From NCBI GenBank assembly GCA_016210785.1, contig JACQTN010000211.1, positions 1 through 11,884 on the forward strand: a stretch of DNA of 11,884 nt. Reading direction: 5' to 3'. The notes below the pieces were generated by a model. It ran no database searches. It was not told the origin of the DNA and worked only from the letters and a program-made list of their open reading frames with translations. The DNA comes from Armatimonadota bacterium. Lineage in GTDB: Bacteria > Sysuimicrobiota > Sysuimicrobiia > Sysuimicrobiales > JACQTN01. A program made the translations under genes and the position numbers. This document shows positions 1 to 6,931 of the stretch, piece by piece. How positions within the stretch are numbered: the first letter of the stretch is position 1; the number at the start of each line of letters is the position of its first letter.

Positions 1-459
1 CGGCATCAGGTCCTCCCAGTAGACCGCCTCGATCTCCTCAATGTGCAGCGTCTCCCACGCCGCGGCCCCGCCCACGATCGTCAGGTAGACACCGCCGTAC
101 CGCCGCATGGCTTCCTGGCTGCCCTCCCGTAAGCCGCCCTTGCCGATGATGGCGCGCACGCCGTACGTCTTCATCAACCCTTCCGTGAAACGCTCCATGC
201 GCGAACTGGTCGTCGTGCCGACGGAGAGGGCCTCGTACCGGTCGCCCACCTTGCGCACGTTGGGCGCGGTATGCAAGAGGACGGCGCCCCGCAGGTCGGC
301 CGGCGGAGCCGTGCCTTTGTCGAAGATGCGGATCAGCGTCGCATCGCGGATGCCGAATATCACGCCGGTCAGGTAGACCCAATCCCCCGCTCGCAACTGC
401 CGGACATCTTCCTCGGACAGCGGCGTGCTCAGACGGAACTCGCGTGCCGCGTCGCTCAT
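1..459 (-). CDS. Class I fumarase/tartrate dehydratase family, beta subunit (partial)
   Basis: This is the N-terminal 153 residues of the beta subunit of a two-subunit Fe-S hydro-lyase (FumA C-terminal domain / TtdB family); the 3' end is cut by the left window edge. In this family the beta subunit completes the active site for reversible water addition to fumarate, or removal from malate or tartrate. Visible motifs are GDWVYLTG (25-32), RDAT (38-41), VGTTTSSRM (80-88) and IGKGG (105-109, with the lysine that is catalytic in class I fumarases). Two positions look unusual compared with my recollection of the family: the usual RDAAHKR reads RDATLIR, losing the histidine, and the usual GPTTS reads GTTTS. 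The ATG start is preceded by GGAG about 8 bases upstream. It follows the alpha gene by 102 bases on the same strand, probably in one operon. Fumarate, tartrate or another hydroxyacid as substrate cannot be decided. Confidence 0.87.
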   Translation of the reverse strand, partial: MSDAAREFRLSTPLSEEDVRQLRAGDWVYLTGVIFGIRDATLIRIFDKGTAPPADLRGAVLLHTAPNVRKVGDRYEALSVGTTTSSRMERFTEGLMKTYGVRAIIGKGGLREGSQEAMRRYGGVYLTIVGGAAAWETLHIEEIEAVYWEDLMP

Positions 460-561
460 CGGCTCATCTCCGGTTGGCGCGCCTCCACGAATCTGCCCGT
501 GCCGTGCGGGACCGGGCATGGGCTCCGGCGCCCGGCGCCGATCACCACGGCCGCACGGGCG

Positions 562-1674
562 TCACACCCCGATCTCCGCCCGCCCGTCGGCGTAGACCCG
601 GGCGTGCGCCCGCAGCCCTCGCCAGCACTGCATATTTACGGCGACGGGGTTCTGCGTGATGTGGGTGTACGCGTGCTCGATGTGGACGGCGAGCGCGGTG
701 CTGTCGCCGCCGATGCCCTGCGGCCCGATGCCCAGCGCGTTGATCGCCGGCAGCAACTCCTCCTCCATCGCCGCCAGGTGCGGGTCCGGGTTGCGGGTGC
801 CGATAGGACGCACCGCGGCCTTCTTGGCCAGCACCATGCACGCGTCCGCCGACCCGCCGATGCCCACGCCCACGATGCACGGCGGGCACGGGTTCGCGCC
901 CGCCTCCACCACGCACTCCAGGATGAACCGCTTGATCCCCGCCACGCCGTCGGCGGGGGTGAGCATCTTGAGGAACGTCATGTTCTCCGAGCCGCTACCC
1001 TTCGGGATGCACAGCAGTTCCACATGGTCCGCGTCCGGGAGAAACTCCCAGTGGATCACCGGGATGCGGAAACCGGTGTTGGTCTGCGGGTTTTCGCGCG
1101 TGATGGGATGGCAGACGCTGCTGCGCAGGGGGTGCTCGCGCGTAGCCCGCTCGGTCCCGCGGCGCAGCGCGTCGGCCAGGCGCGCGCCGTCCACGTGCAG
1201 CCGCGTGCCGAGGCTCACCCAGTAGATCGGCGTGCCCGTGTCCTGGCAAACCAGCGTGCGCCGCTCGTCCGCGATCTCGACGGTGCGCATCACGATCCCC
1301 AGGATCTGCCGCGCCACCTGGTGGCGCTCCTCCGCGTAAGCCTTGTCGAGCGCCGCCCGCACGTCGGGCGGCACGTCCTTCAGGGCCCGGATGTACAGGG
1401 CCTTGGCGGTCTCCTCCACCGCGCCGTAGAACCCGGACCCGGCAACCGCGACCGCCGTCCTGCGCGCCTGCGCCTCTCGCATCCGCGTGGCCGCGCCTTT
1501 CCCCGTCGTCACGCGCCGGTCCGTGGTCATGCGCTTCCGCGCCGCCGTCCCGCGCGCGCGGCCGTTTGCACTCGCCTTCTCCGCGCGCCCGCCCTCGGCC
1601 GTCCGCCCCTTCGCCGCCGTGCGCCCGGCCGAGGGCACATCCCTCCGTACCGCCGCCCGCCTCGCCGCCGTCAT
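562..1674 (-). CDS. Class I fumarase/tartrate dehydratase family, alpha subunit
   Basis: This 370-residue protein matches the N-terminal domain of FumA/FumB and TtdA, the [4Fe-4S] subunit of class I hydro-lyases, acting in the cytoplasm. CQDTG carries Cys143 and Asp145; NPCPPCIVGVGIGG carries Cys263; the C-terminal H-x(4)-PV-x(5)-C segment carries His338 and Cys350. Together these give the three expected cluster cysteines and acid/base residues. KGSGSENMTFLKML is the usual loop. The catalytic domain starts around residue 75. The first 65 residues or so are Ala/Arg/Lys/Thr-rich and low-complexity, unlike the family. I chose ATG 1674 because it overlaps the TGA of the upstream permease fragment (ATGA) and has a G-rich stretch before it. 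In-frame ATGs at 1530 and 1482 would remove most of the extension and are real alternatives. The beta subunit follows downstream. Confidence 0.88.
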   Translation of the reverse strand: MTAARRAAVRRDVPSAGRTAAKGRTAEGGRAEKASANGRARGTAARKRMTTDRRVTTGKGAATRMREAQARRTAVAVAGSGFYGAVEETAKALYIRALKDVPPDVRAALDKAYAEERHQVARQILGIVMRTVEIADERRTLVCQDTGTPIYWVSLGTRLHVDGARLADALRRGTERATREHPLRSSVCHPITRENPQTNTGFRIPVIHWEFLPDADHVELLCIPKGSGSENMTFLKMLTPADGVAGIKRFILECVVEAGANPCPPCIVGVGIGGSADACMVLAKKAAVRPIGTRNPDPHLAAMEEELLPAINALGIGPQGIGGDSTALAVHIEHAYTHITQNPVAVNMQCWRGLRAHARVYADGRAEIGV

Positions 1675-1808
1675 ACGCTCATCCCCCACCGCCGGATAGT
1701 CCGCTCCTCGATGGTGCGGAAGATGCCGTGCTCCACCACCAGCCCGATCAGGATGATGGTGGCCAGTCCGGCGAACACCGCCGGCGTCTCCAGGTAATAC
1801 CCATGGCA
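1671..1808 (-). pseudogene. C-terminal remnant of SsuC/TauC-type ABC permease
   Basis: About 44 codons ending at TGA 1673-1671 encode YYLETPAVFAGLATIILIGL, then VVEHGIFRTIEERTIRRWG. This resembles the last transmembrane helix and the ER-x-x-x-RW tail of nitrate/sulfonate/taurine-type (BPD_transp_1) permeases. Upstream of about 1808 the frame stays open but becomes Arg/Gly/Pro-rich with no membrane character, and the EAA loop and earlier helices are absent, so the body of the gene is gone. Its stop overlaps the alpha-subunit start by ATGA, as expected if an intact permease once headed this operon. A one-helix small protein is possible, but no good start codon with a ribosome site was found. 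The family call rests on pattern recognition of a short segment. Confidence 0.6.
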
Positions 1809-2091
1809 TAGCTTGACCTTGTTGTTTTGCGGGTGCCGCGCCGTTTCCTGCCCCCGCCGGCGATGCGCCGCGGGGACGGCCGCGCGCCAACGCCAGCGCC
1901 TCCCGGGTCTCCTCTCGCGCCGGGGCCGCCGGAATGTGCCCCTCGCGCTGTTTCCCCGCCGGACCACACGAAGGGATTTTCAGGGAAGGATCGGAATCCT
2001 TCCCAACGGTGCCCGGGCGCGTTCCGTCGCAGACCCGGGCCTCCGCGCGGGCCGGACGACGGCGTGGTGCGGATCAGAGGAGGCGCGACCG
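1809..2091. other. Divergent intergenic region
   Basis: These 283 bases separate the minus-strand hydro-lyase operon from the plus-strand dehydrogenase gene. They should carry promoters for both, but I found no convincing -35/-10 pair. The only clear structure is the palindrome at 1983-2004. Reading frames through the stretch are GC-rich shadows without recognisable protein character. The left border is the probable breakpoint that removed the permease body. Confidence 0.5.
1983..2004. promoter_or_regulatory. Palindrome, possible operator or 5' UTR hairpin
   Basis: A perfect 9-bp inverted repeat, gggaaggat and atccttccc, flanks the 4-base loop cgga. It lies 87 bases upstream of the dehydrogenase start in the divergent region. 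It could be a regulator binding site, an RNA hairpin in the leader, or a terminator for something lost. The plus strand shows no T-run after it. The symmetry is certain; the role is inference. Confidence 0.4.
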
Positions 2092-3087
2092 ATGACCGTA
2101 ACCCCGAAGTGGCGGTGCTTCCGCACCGAGCTCTACAACTTCCCCATGTACGACATCTCCCTGGAACGCTCGGTGCTGGAACCGCACGGCATCCAGGTGG
2201 AGAGCGTGGACATGGACGCGCCGGACGCGTTTGACCGCGTCGCGCCCGAGGCCGACGCCATCCTCCACCTGCGCGGCGTGCTGGCCGCGGAGCACATCGC
2301 GAAGCTGACCCGGTGCCGGATCATCTCGCACTACGGCACGGGCGTGGACCGCCTGGACGTGGCGGCGGCCACGGCCCGGGGGATCTGGGTCACCAACGGC
2401 CCGCTGTACGCCGTGGACGAGGTCTCCTCCCACGCCATCGCCCTGCTGCTGGTCGTGGCGCGGAAGATCATCATCGACGACCGGGCGGTGCGGGAAGGCC
2501 GCTGGCACATCCCCCCGGTGATCCCGCTCCACCGCATCGCGGGCAAAACGCTGGGCATGCTGGGTCTTGGGAACATCTCGCGGGCCACGGCGCGGAAGGG
2601 GCGTGCCCTGGGGCTGACCGTGATCGCGTACGACCCGTACCTGGACGCGTCGGTCTTCGAGCGCGAGGGCGTGCGTGCCGTGGACTTTGCCACGTGCATG
2701 GCCGAGGCGGACTTCCTGTCGGTTCACCTGCCGCTGACCGATGAGACGCGCAGGATGATCGACCGCGAGGCGCTGGCGCGCATGAAGCCCGGCGCCATCC
2801 TGATCAACACGTCCAGGGGCGGCGTCATCGACGAGGATGCGCTGGTGGAGGCGCTGCGCGGCGGGCGCCTGGCCGGAGCGGGCCTGGACGTCTTCGCCCA
2901 GGAACCGGTGCCGACCGACCACCCGCTCCTGCAGTTGCCCAACGTGGTCGTCACGGGCCACATCGGGTTCTACTCGGAGGAGTCGCGGGAGCAGATGCGA
3001 CGGGACGGCGCGGAGCAGGTGGTGATGGCGCTGCAGGGAAAGGTGCCGGCGTTCCTCTACAACCGCGAGTTGCTCGCAGCCCGGTAA
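2092..3087 (+). CDS. D-isomer-specific 2-hydroxyacid dehydrogenase (NAD-dependent)
   Basis: The 331-residue product has the full architecture of the D-2-hydroxyacid dehydrogenase family (SerA/CtBP-like), which interconverts 2-oxoacids and D-2-hydroxyacids with NAD(H). The catalytic half comes first (YGTGVDRLDVAAA at 81-93). The nucleotide-binding half carries MLGLGNIS (156-163) and ends its second strand in AYDPY (179-183), where the Asp favours NAD over NADP. The catalytic triad is Arg242 in NTSRGG, Glu271 in AQEP and His290 in TGHIG; the Arg-to-Glu spacing of 29 equals that of SerA. The third glycine of GxGxxG is Ser163. The ATG is chosen because agaggagg lies 8-10 bases upstream. There is no C-terminal ACT domain, so it is not a long-form phosphoglycerate dehydrogenase. 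The substrate is unknown; its neighbours suggest a hydroxyacid linked to the hydro-lyase. Confidence 0.9.
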   Translation: MTVTPKWRCFRTELYNFPMYDISLERSVLEPHGIQVESVDMDAPDAFDRVAPEADAILHLRGVLAAEHIAKLTRCRIISHYGTGVDRLDVAAATARGIWVTNGPLYAVDEVSSHAIALLLVVARKIIIDDRAVREGRWHIPPVIPLHRIAGKTLGMLGLGNISRATARKGRALGLTVIAYDPYLDASVFEREGVRAVDFATCMAEADFLSVHLPLTDETRRMIDREALARMKPGAILINTSRGGVIDEDALVEALRGGRLAGAGLDVFAQEPVPTDHPLLQLPNVVVTGHIGFYSEESREQMRRDGAEQVVMALQGKVPAFLYNRELLAAR

Positions 3088-3100
3088 GGGTGCTTCGAAT

Positions 3101-3144
3101 GAGCCGACCTCGCCGCCACAAACCTCCGGCGGCAAGGTCGGCTC
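3101..3144. terminator. Long hairpin between convergent genes
   Basis: Seventeen-base arms at 3101-3117 and 3128-3144 pair with a single mismatch around a 10-base loop. The hairpin lies 13 bases after the dehydrogenase stop and 46 bases beyond the stop of the convergent binding-protein gene, so it suits a bidirectional terminator. Neither side has a T-run, so it is not a textbook intrinsic terminator. Confidence 0.6.
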
Positions 3145-3161
3145 CAGTCAAACCACAGTTT

Positions 3162-3183
3162 CGCCGGCGCACTGGCGCCGGCG
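3162..3183. terminator. Second hairpin downstream of the binding-protein gene
   Basis: Perfect 9-base arms cgccggcgc (3162-3170) and gcgccggcg (3175-3183) surround a 4-base loop. It lies 7 bases past the stop of the minus-strand solute-binding-protein gene. It is a likely 3' end or mRNA-stabilising structure, without a T-run. Confidence 0.45.
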
Positions 3184-3190
3184 GCACCCC

Positions 3191-4831
3191 TCAGCGGTCG
3201 AGCCAGACGCCGGTGTACCGCGCAATGCTGGTCGGCAACTGCACCCAGTTCCGCACGTTCGAGCGCGACGCGGAGATATAGTTGGCGTGCGCCGTGTAGA
3301 TGTAGGTCGCTTCCGGGATGATGACGTCGAAGAGCTGCTTGTAGAGCTGATCACGCTTCTGACTCGAGGGCTCGGCGCGCGCGTCGTCCAGGAGACCGTC
3401 AATCTGCGCGCTCTCGAAGCCCACCCATCCGGTCGTCCCCTTGTGGTGGAACCAGTACACCGTCGAGTCGGGATCGGGGCTGACGATGGCGATGTCGCGC
3501 AGGGCCGCCCGGAAGTTCTTCTTGGTGACGTCGGGCCCGAAGAAGCGCGCGTTGAAGGTCCCCAGGTCCAGGCCCTGGATCTCCACCTTGATGCCGGCGC
3601 GGGCCAGTTGCCCGGAGATGATCTCCAGTTCCCGCCGGAGCTGCAGCTTGTCGCTGACGATGATGGGGAAGCTCACCCCGTTGGGATATCCGGCCTCCTT
3701 CAGGAGCTGCCGCGCCCTGGCCACGTCCCCACCGTACGGGTACCAGACCTTGCTGGTGTACCCCACGAATCCCTTGGGGGTGGGGATGTTGGTCGGCACC
3801 GCCTGCCCATAGTACACGTCGGAGACGATGGCGTTGCGGTTGATGGCGGTGGCCACCGCCCGGCGCACCAGCCGGTTGCCCACGATCGGGTCCTTGGGGT
3901 TGAAGGCGATGAAGTCGAAGGTCTGGCCGGGTACCGAGTGCACGGCGATGCCGGGAGTCTGCCGCATTTCCTCCACGTCCTTGTACTGCAGCGTGAAGAT
4001 CACGTCCAGCCCCCTGGTCTTGAGCAGGTTCTGCCGGACGAAGTGATCCTTCACGATCTTGAAATCGATGCGGTCCAGGTAGGGGAGGCCCTTTTGCCAG
4101 TACTTCTCGAAGCGCGTCAGGACGATTTCGCTGCCTTCCTTCCACTCCTTGAATTCGAAGGGCCCCGCGCCGACCGGGTTCCGCTCGAACTTCTCCCGCC
4201 CCATCTCTTCGAAGGCCTTCTTGGAGATGACGTTGCCGCCCACCGAGCCCAGCGCGGTCAGGGGGAGCGGCTGGTACGCCCGGGTGAGGTGGATGGCAAA
4301 GGTGTGCCTGTCCATCACCTCCGCCCCCTTGACCGACTGCCAGGCGAAGACCCCGGTGTGCTTCTTCTCAATGGTCGTGTTGATGGTGAAGACCGCGTCC
4401 TCGGCGGTCACCTCGCCGTAGTTCTTGTGGAACTGGACGCCCTGGCGCATCTTGACGATCCACGTCGTGGGATCCTTGCGGGTCCAGGAGACGGCCAGGC
4501 CCGGCTTCGGGCTGTTGGTGGTGTAGTCGGTCACACACAGGGTGTCGTAGATGGAACTCATCACGATCCCGAGGCCCTGGTCCCCACCGGTCATGGTGCC
4601 GCTGAGGGTGAGGGGCTCGTTAGGCAGCCCGAAGCGGAGGGTGCCGCCTCGCTTGGGAGTCGCTGCCGCCGCGTCCGCCTGGGGGATGAGATCCGGCAGC
4701 CCTAGACGATCGCCGGCGGACGCCAAAACGGCGGCGCTGGCGCCCAGCCGTGCCGCACGGCTCAGCAGCCTCCGTCGGGTGAAGCGCGTGGGTCGGTCGG
4801 ATCCTGCCCCCTCCGTGTCCCCACCAGCCAT
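3191..4831 (-). CDS. Dpp/Opp-type ABC solute-binding protein 2 (SBP_bac_5), Tat-exported
   Basis: The 546-residue product is a family 5 extracellular solute-binding protein of the kind that binds peptides, nickel, opines or glycosides for DppBC-type transporters. A twin-arginine signal (TRRRLLSRA, 18-26) is followed by an Ala-rich hydrophobic stretch and a likely cleavage site near ADAAAA (52-57). There is no lipobox cysteine, so a soluble periplasmic or exported protein is expected. Family signatures include MRQGVQFH (128-135), GAGPFEFKEW (221-230) followed by GSEIVLTRFEKYW, and GGTLRFGLPNEPLTL near the mature N-terminus. The ATG start has AGGAGGAG about 6-8 bases upstream. It is the last gene of a DppB-DppC-SBP series, 97 bases after the DppC stop; that gap contains a small hairpin (4863-4877). 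The ligand cannot be read from sequence. Confidence 0.93.
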   Translation of the reverse strand: MAGGDTEGAGSDRPTRFTRRRLLSRAARLGASAAVLASAGDRLGLPDLIPQADAAAATPKRGGTLRFGLPNEPLTLSGTMTGGDQGLGIVMSSIYDTLCVTDYTTNSPKPGLAVSWTRKDPTTWIVKMRQGVQFHKNYGEVTAEDAVFTINTTIEKKHTGVFAWQSVKGAEVMDRHTFAIHLTRAYQPLPLTALGSVGGNVISKKAFEEMGREKFERNPVGAGPFEFKEWKEGSEIVLTRFEKYWQKGLPYLDRIDFKIVKDHFVRQNLLKTRGLDVIFTLQYKDVEEMRQTPGIAVHSVPGQTFDFIAFNPKDPIVGNRLVRRAVATAINRNAIVSDVYYGQAVPTNIPTPKGFVGYTSKVWYPYGGDVARARQLLKEAGYPNGVSFPIIVSDKLQLRRELEIISGQLARAGIKVEIQGLDLGTFNARFFGPDVTKKNFRAALRDIAIVSPDPDSTVYWFHHKGTTGWVGFESAQIDGLLDDARAEPSSQKRDQLYKQLFDVIIPEATYIYTAHANYISASRSNVRNWVQLPTSIARYTGVWLDR

Positions 4832-4862
4832 GTCCGCTCCTCCTCTCCAGTCTGGGATAGCA

Positions 4863-4877
4863 CGGGAAGTGTTCCCG
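4863..4877. other. Small intercistronic hairpin before binding-protein gene 2
   Basis: Arms cgggaa and ttcccg pair perfectly around gtg in the 97-base gap between the DppC-type gene and the binding-protein gene. It may affect transcript processing or simply reflect GC-rich sequence. Confidence 0.25.
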
Positions 4878-4928
4878 GTGCACGACCGCCGGTCCTTCCC
4901 GGAGACCCGACGTACATCACACGCGGCA

Positions 4929-5816
4929 TCACGCGCTGCGGGGGTCGAGGGCGTCCCGCAGGCCGTCACCGACCAGGTTGATGGCCAGGACCACCAGGAA
5001 CAGCACGCCCCCCACCGTGGCCGGATACCAGGCCGCCTGGGCCAGGTACTCGCGCGCATCGCTGAGGATCAGCCCCCAGCTCGGGGTCGGCGGCTGGGTG
5101 CCGATGCCCAGGAAGCTCAGGGCCGCCTCGGCGATGATGGCTTCCCCGAAACTGAAGCTGGTCTGCACCACCACCGGCCCCAGGATGTTGGGAAGCACGT
5201 GCCGGAGCAGGAGGCGCCCGTCCCCGGCCCCCGCCGCCCTCGCCGCCGCCACGTATTCCTGCTCGCTAGCGGCGAGCACGCCCACGCGGACCAGCCGGAT
5301 GTAGCGAGGGGTATACACGATGCCCAGGGCAATCATGACATTGCGGATGTTCGCCCCCAGGGCGGCCATCAGCGCCATGGCCAGGAGGACGGGAGGAAAA
5401 GAGAAGACGGCGTCGGTGACCCGCATCAGGAGGGTGTCCGCCAGGCCTCGGTAGAATCCGGACAGCACTCCCAGGAGCAGCCCTCCGGTCAACGCGATGC
5501 TGACCGCGATGCTGCCCACCAGCAGCGAGATCCGGCTGCCGTAGACAATCCGGCTGGCCACGTCCCGTCCCAGCGAGTCCAGTCCCAGCACGAACGCGCG
5601 GCCCGGGGGCGTGAGACCCGGCCCCAGGGACTGCTCGATCGGGTCGTGGGGGGCGATGAGCGGCGCCAGCGCTGCCGCCAGCAGGAGCAGCGCCAGGATG
5701 GCCGCGCCGGCCACAACCGGAGGGCGGCGCCCGATGCGGCGCCAGGCGGGCGACCCGCCGAGCCGCGGCGCGACGGCGGCGATGGATGCGGCACCGGAGG
5801 CGGCGGCACTACGCAT
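4929..5816 (-). CDS. DppC-type ABC transporter permease (set 2)
   Basis: This 295-residue inner-membrane protein is the DppC/OppC-type half of a peptide-class importer channel. It has an N-terminal helix (about 34-55), the LGLDSLGRDVASRIVYGSR signature (77-95) that marks DppC-type proteins, and the EAA loop EYVAAARAAG (187-196) that contacts an ATPase. Next comes ALSFLGIGTQPPTPSWG, and the usual LVGDGLRDALDPR end. The ATG overlaps the end of the upstream DppB gene by 8 bases (ATGCGTAG), indicating translational coupling. The length is normal for the family. The first 30 residues are Ala-rich and cytoplasmic. It partners with the DppB-type protein encoded just upstream and probably with binding protein 2. 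Confidence 0.95.
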   Translation of the reverse strand: MRSAAASGAASIAAVAPRLGGSPAWRRIGRRPPVVAGAAILALLLLAAALAPLIAPHDPIEQSLGPGLTPPGRAFVLGLDSLGRDVASRIVYGSRISLLVGSIAVSIALTGGLLLGVLSGFYRGLADTLLMRVTDAVFSFPPVLLAMALMAALGANIRNVMIALGIVYTPRYIRLVRVGVLAASEQEYVAAARAAGAGDGRLLLRHVLPNILGPVVVQTSFSFGEAIIAEAALSFLGIGTQPPTPSWGLILSDAREYLAQAAWYPATVGGVLFLVVLAINLVGDGLRDALDPRSA

Positions 5817-6753
5817 AGCGGATCCGCGGGTCCAGAAGCGAGTACAAGAGATCGGTGAGCAGGTTGGCGAGGATGAAGAGCAGGCCCACGACCAGCGTGA
5901 TGCCCTGCACGATGGGCAGGTCACGGGCGATGATCGACTCCACCAGCAACGATCCGATGCCGGAGAGCGCGAAGATGGTCTCGATGAGGACCGAACCGCC
6001 CAGCAGGTAGACGGCGTTGATGGCCACCTGGGTGACCACGGGCAGGAGGGCGTTGCGGAGGACGTGGCGGCCAATGACCACAAGCTCCGCCAGCCCCTTG
6101 GCCCGCGCCGACCGGACATAGTCCTGCCCGAGGACCTCCAGCACGCTGGCCCGGGTGATCCGCGACAGCAGCGCCGTATACCCGGCCCCCAGGGCAATGG
6201 TGGGCATGATCAGGTTCACCAGGGCCTGGGGTTCCCGCAGCACGTCGATGGAGAACGCGGCGATGGGCACCAGGCGCAGCTGGACGCCCAGGATCACCAT
6301 CAAGACCAGCGCCAGGAAGTAGTTGGGGACCGAGGCGCCGACAATGGCCGCGACGCCCACCGCATAGCTCGCCGGGGCGCCGCGCCGCGCGGCGGCGTAG
6401 ACGCCGGTCGTGACCCCCACCAGGACGGAGAAGAGCGTGGCGCTGACCGCCAGCGTGACGGTGGTCTGGACGCGGGCCAGGATCATGTGGGCAACCGGCC
6501 GGCGAGTGCGAATGGACTTGCCCAGATCACCGTGCATGACCCGCCACAGCCAGCGCGGGTACCGGACGTACGCCGGCTGGTCCAGCTCCAGCTCGTGCCG
6601 CACCTGCTCGATCAGCTCGTTGGTGGCCGAAGGGCCCAGCATGATGGCGATGGGATCGCCGCCGGTCACCTGGAGCAGGCCAAAGACCAGCAGGGTGATC
6701 AGCACCAGCGTGGGCGCGATCTGCAGGATGCGGCGGAGCAGGTACGCGCTCAC
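5809..6753 (-). CDS. DppB-type ABC transporter permease (set 2)
   Basis: The 314-residue product is the DppB/OppB-type channel subunit. It starts with the typical AYLLRRILQ run into a first helix (about 9-29), followed by VTGGDPIAIMLG (29-40) and the periplasmic GDLGKSIRTRRPV segment (75-87). The EAA loop is DYVRSARAKG (211-220), and the protein ends in LLDPRIRYA. The start is GTG at 6753 and has only a poor ribosome site of its own. A short upstream ORF with a strong AGGAGG ends in a GTGA overlap with this start, so initiation is probably coupled to it. The stop overlaps the DppC-type gene. Six helices and normal length indicate an intact protein. Confidence 0.94.
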   Translation of the reverse strand: MSAYLLRRILQIAPTLVLITLLVFGLLQVTGGDPIAIMLGPSATNELIEQVRHELELDQPAYVRYPRWLWRVMHGDLGKSIRTRRPVAHMILARVQTTVTLAVSATLFSVLVGVTTGVYAAARRGAPASYAVGVAAIVGASVPNYFLALVLMVILGVQLRLVPIAAFSIDVLREPQALVNLIMPTIALGAGYTALLSRITRASVLEVLGQDYVRSARAKGLAELVVIGRHVLRNALLPVVTQVAINAVYLLGGSVLIETIFALSGIGSLLVESIIARDLPIVQGITLVVGLLFILANLLTDLLYSLLDPRIRYA

Positions 6754-6788
6754 CGGCCCACGCCGCCAGGACCTGTCTTGTTCACCAT
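6750..6788 (-). CDS. Mini-ORF / possible leader peptide coupled to DppB gene
   Basis: A 12-codon ORF encodes MVNKTGPGGVGR. It has the best ribosome-binding site of the region, GAGGAGG at 6803-6797, 8 bases before the ATG. Its TGA overlaps the GTG start of the DppB-type gene (GTGA). An in-frame ATG at 6815 would lengthen it to 21 codons, adding MAIREEESR in front, with a weaker gagagga upstream. The likely role is translational coupling or a leader for the second transporter set. No run of a single amino acid that would indicate classical attenuation is seen. It could also be a chance ORF that borrowed the ribosome site of an older gene. Confidence 0.4.
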   Translation of the reverse strand: MVNKTGPGGVGR

Positions 6789-6892
6789 CCGGCTTTCCTC
6801 CTCGCGGATGGCCATGGGGATCGGGTCCTCTCTTCCGTCCCCACGGCCTCCTTCCCTGCGCTCGTCACGCCCTGGGCCCCGCTACTTCGTAC

Positions 6893-6931
6893 AAGGAGCT
6901 TCCTGGTTTGGCATGACCCAGGCAGCTTCTT
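6893..6931 (-). terminator. Imperfect hairpin after first transporter set
   Basis: Arms 6893-6906 and 6918-6931 form 14 pairs with one mismatch and one G-T pair around an 11-base loop. It follows the DppC-tail remnant and precedes the second transporter set on the minus strand, where a terminator would be expected. No clear T-run follows, so termination is inferred from position and stem length. Confidence 0.4.

Noticed and set aside
494..540. Inverted repeats tgcccg/cgggca and ggcgcc between the two hydro-lyase subunit genes
   Set aside because: Six-base stems with a 13-base loop are expected by chance at this GC content.
271..1797. 508-codon plus-strand open frame over the hydro-lyase genes
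   Set aside because: It is the complement of a real coding region with clear family motifs. Its product is Arg/Ala/Pro/His-rich without recognisable domains, as expected for a shadow frame in GC-rich DNA.
1813..1850. TTGACC followed by a T-rich stretch as a plus-strand promoter
   Set aside because: The -35-like hexamer is good, but no -10-like hexamer occurs 15-19 bases downstream.
2074..3135. 353-codon minus-strand open frame opposite the dehydrogenase
   Set aside because: His/Arg/Val-rich shadow without motifs. The plus strand has a strong ribosome site and all catalytic residues.
3287..4705. 472-codon plus-strand open frame opposite binding-protein gene 2
   Set aside because: Composition is typical of an antisense shadow (Val/Leu/Gly/His-rich, no domain), and the opposite strand is unmistakably a solute-binding protein.
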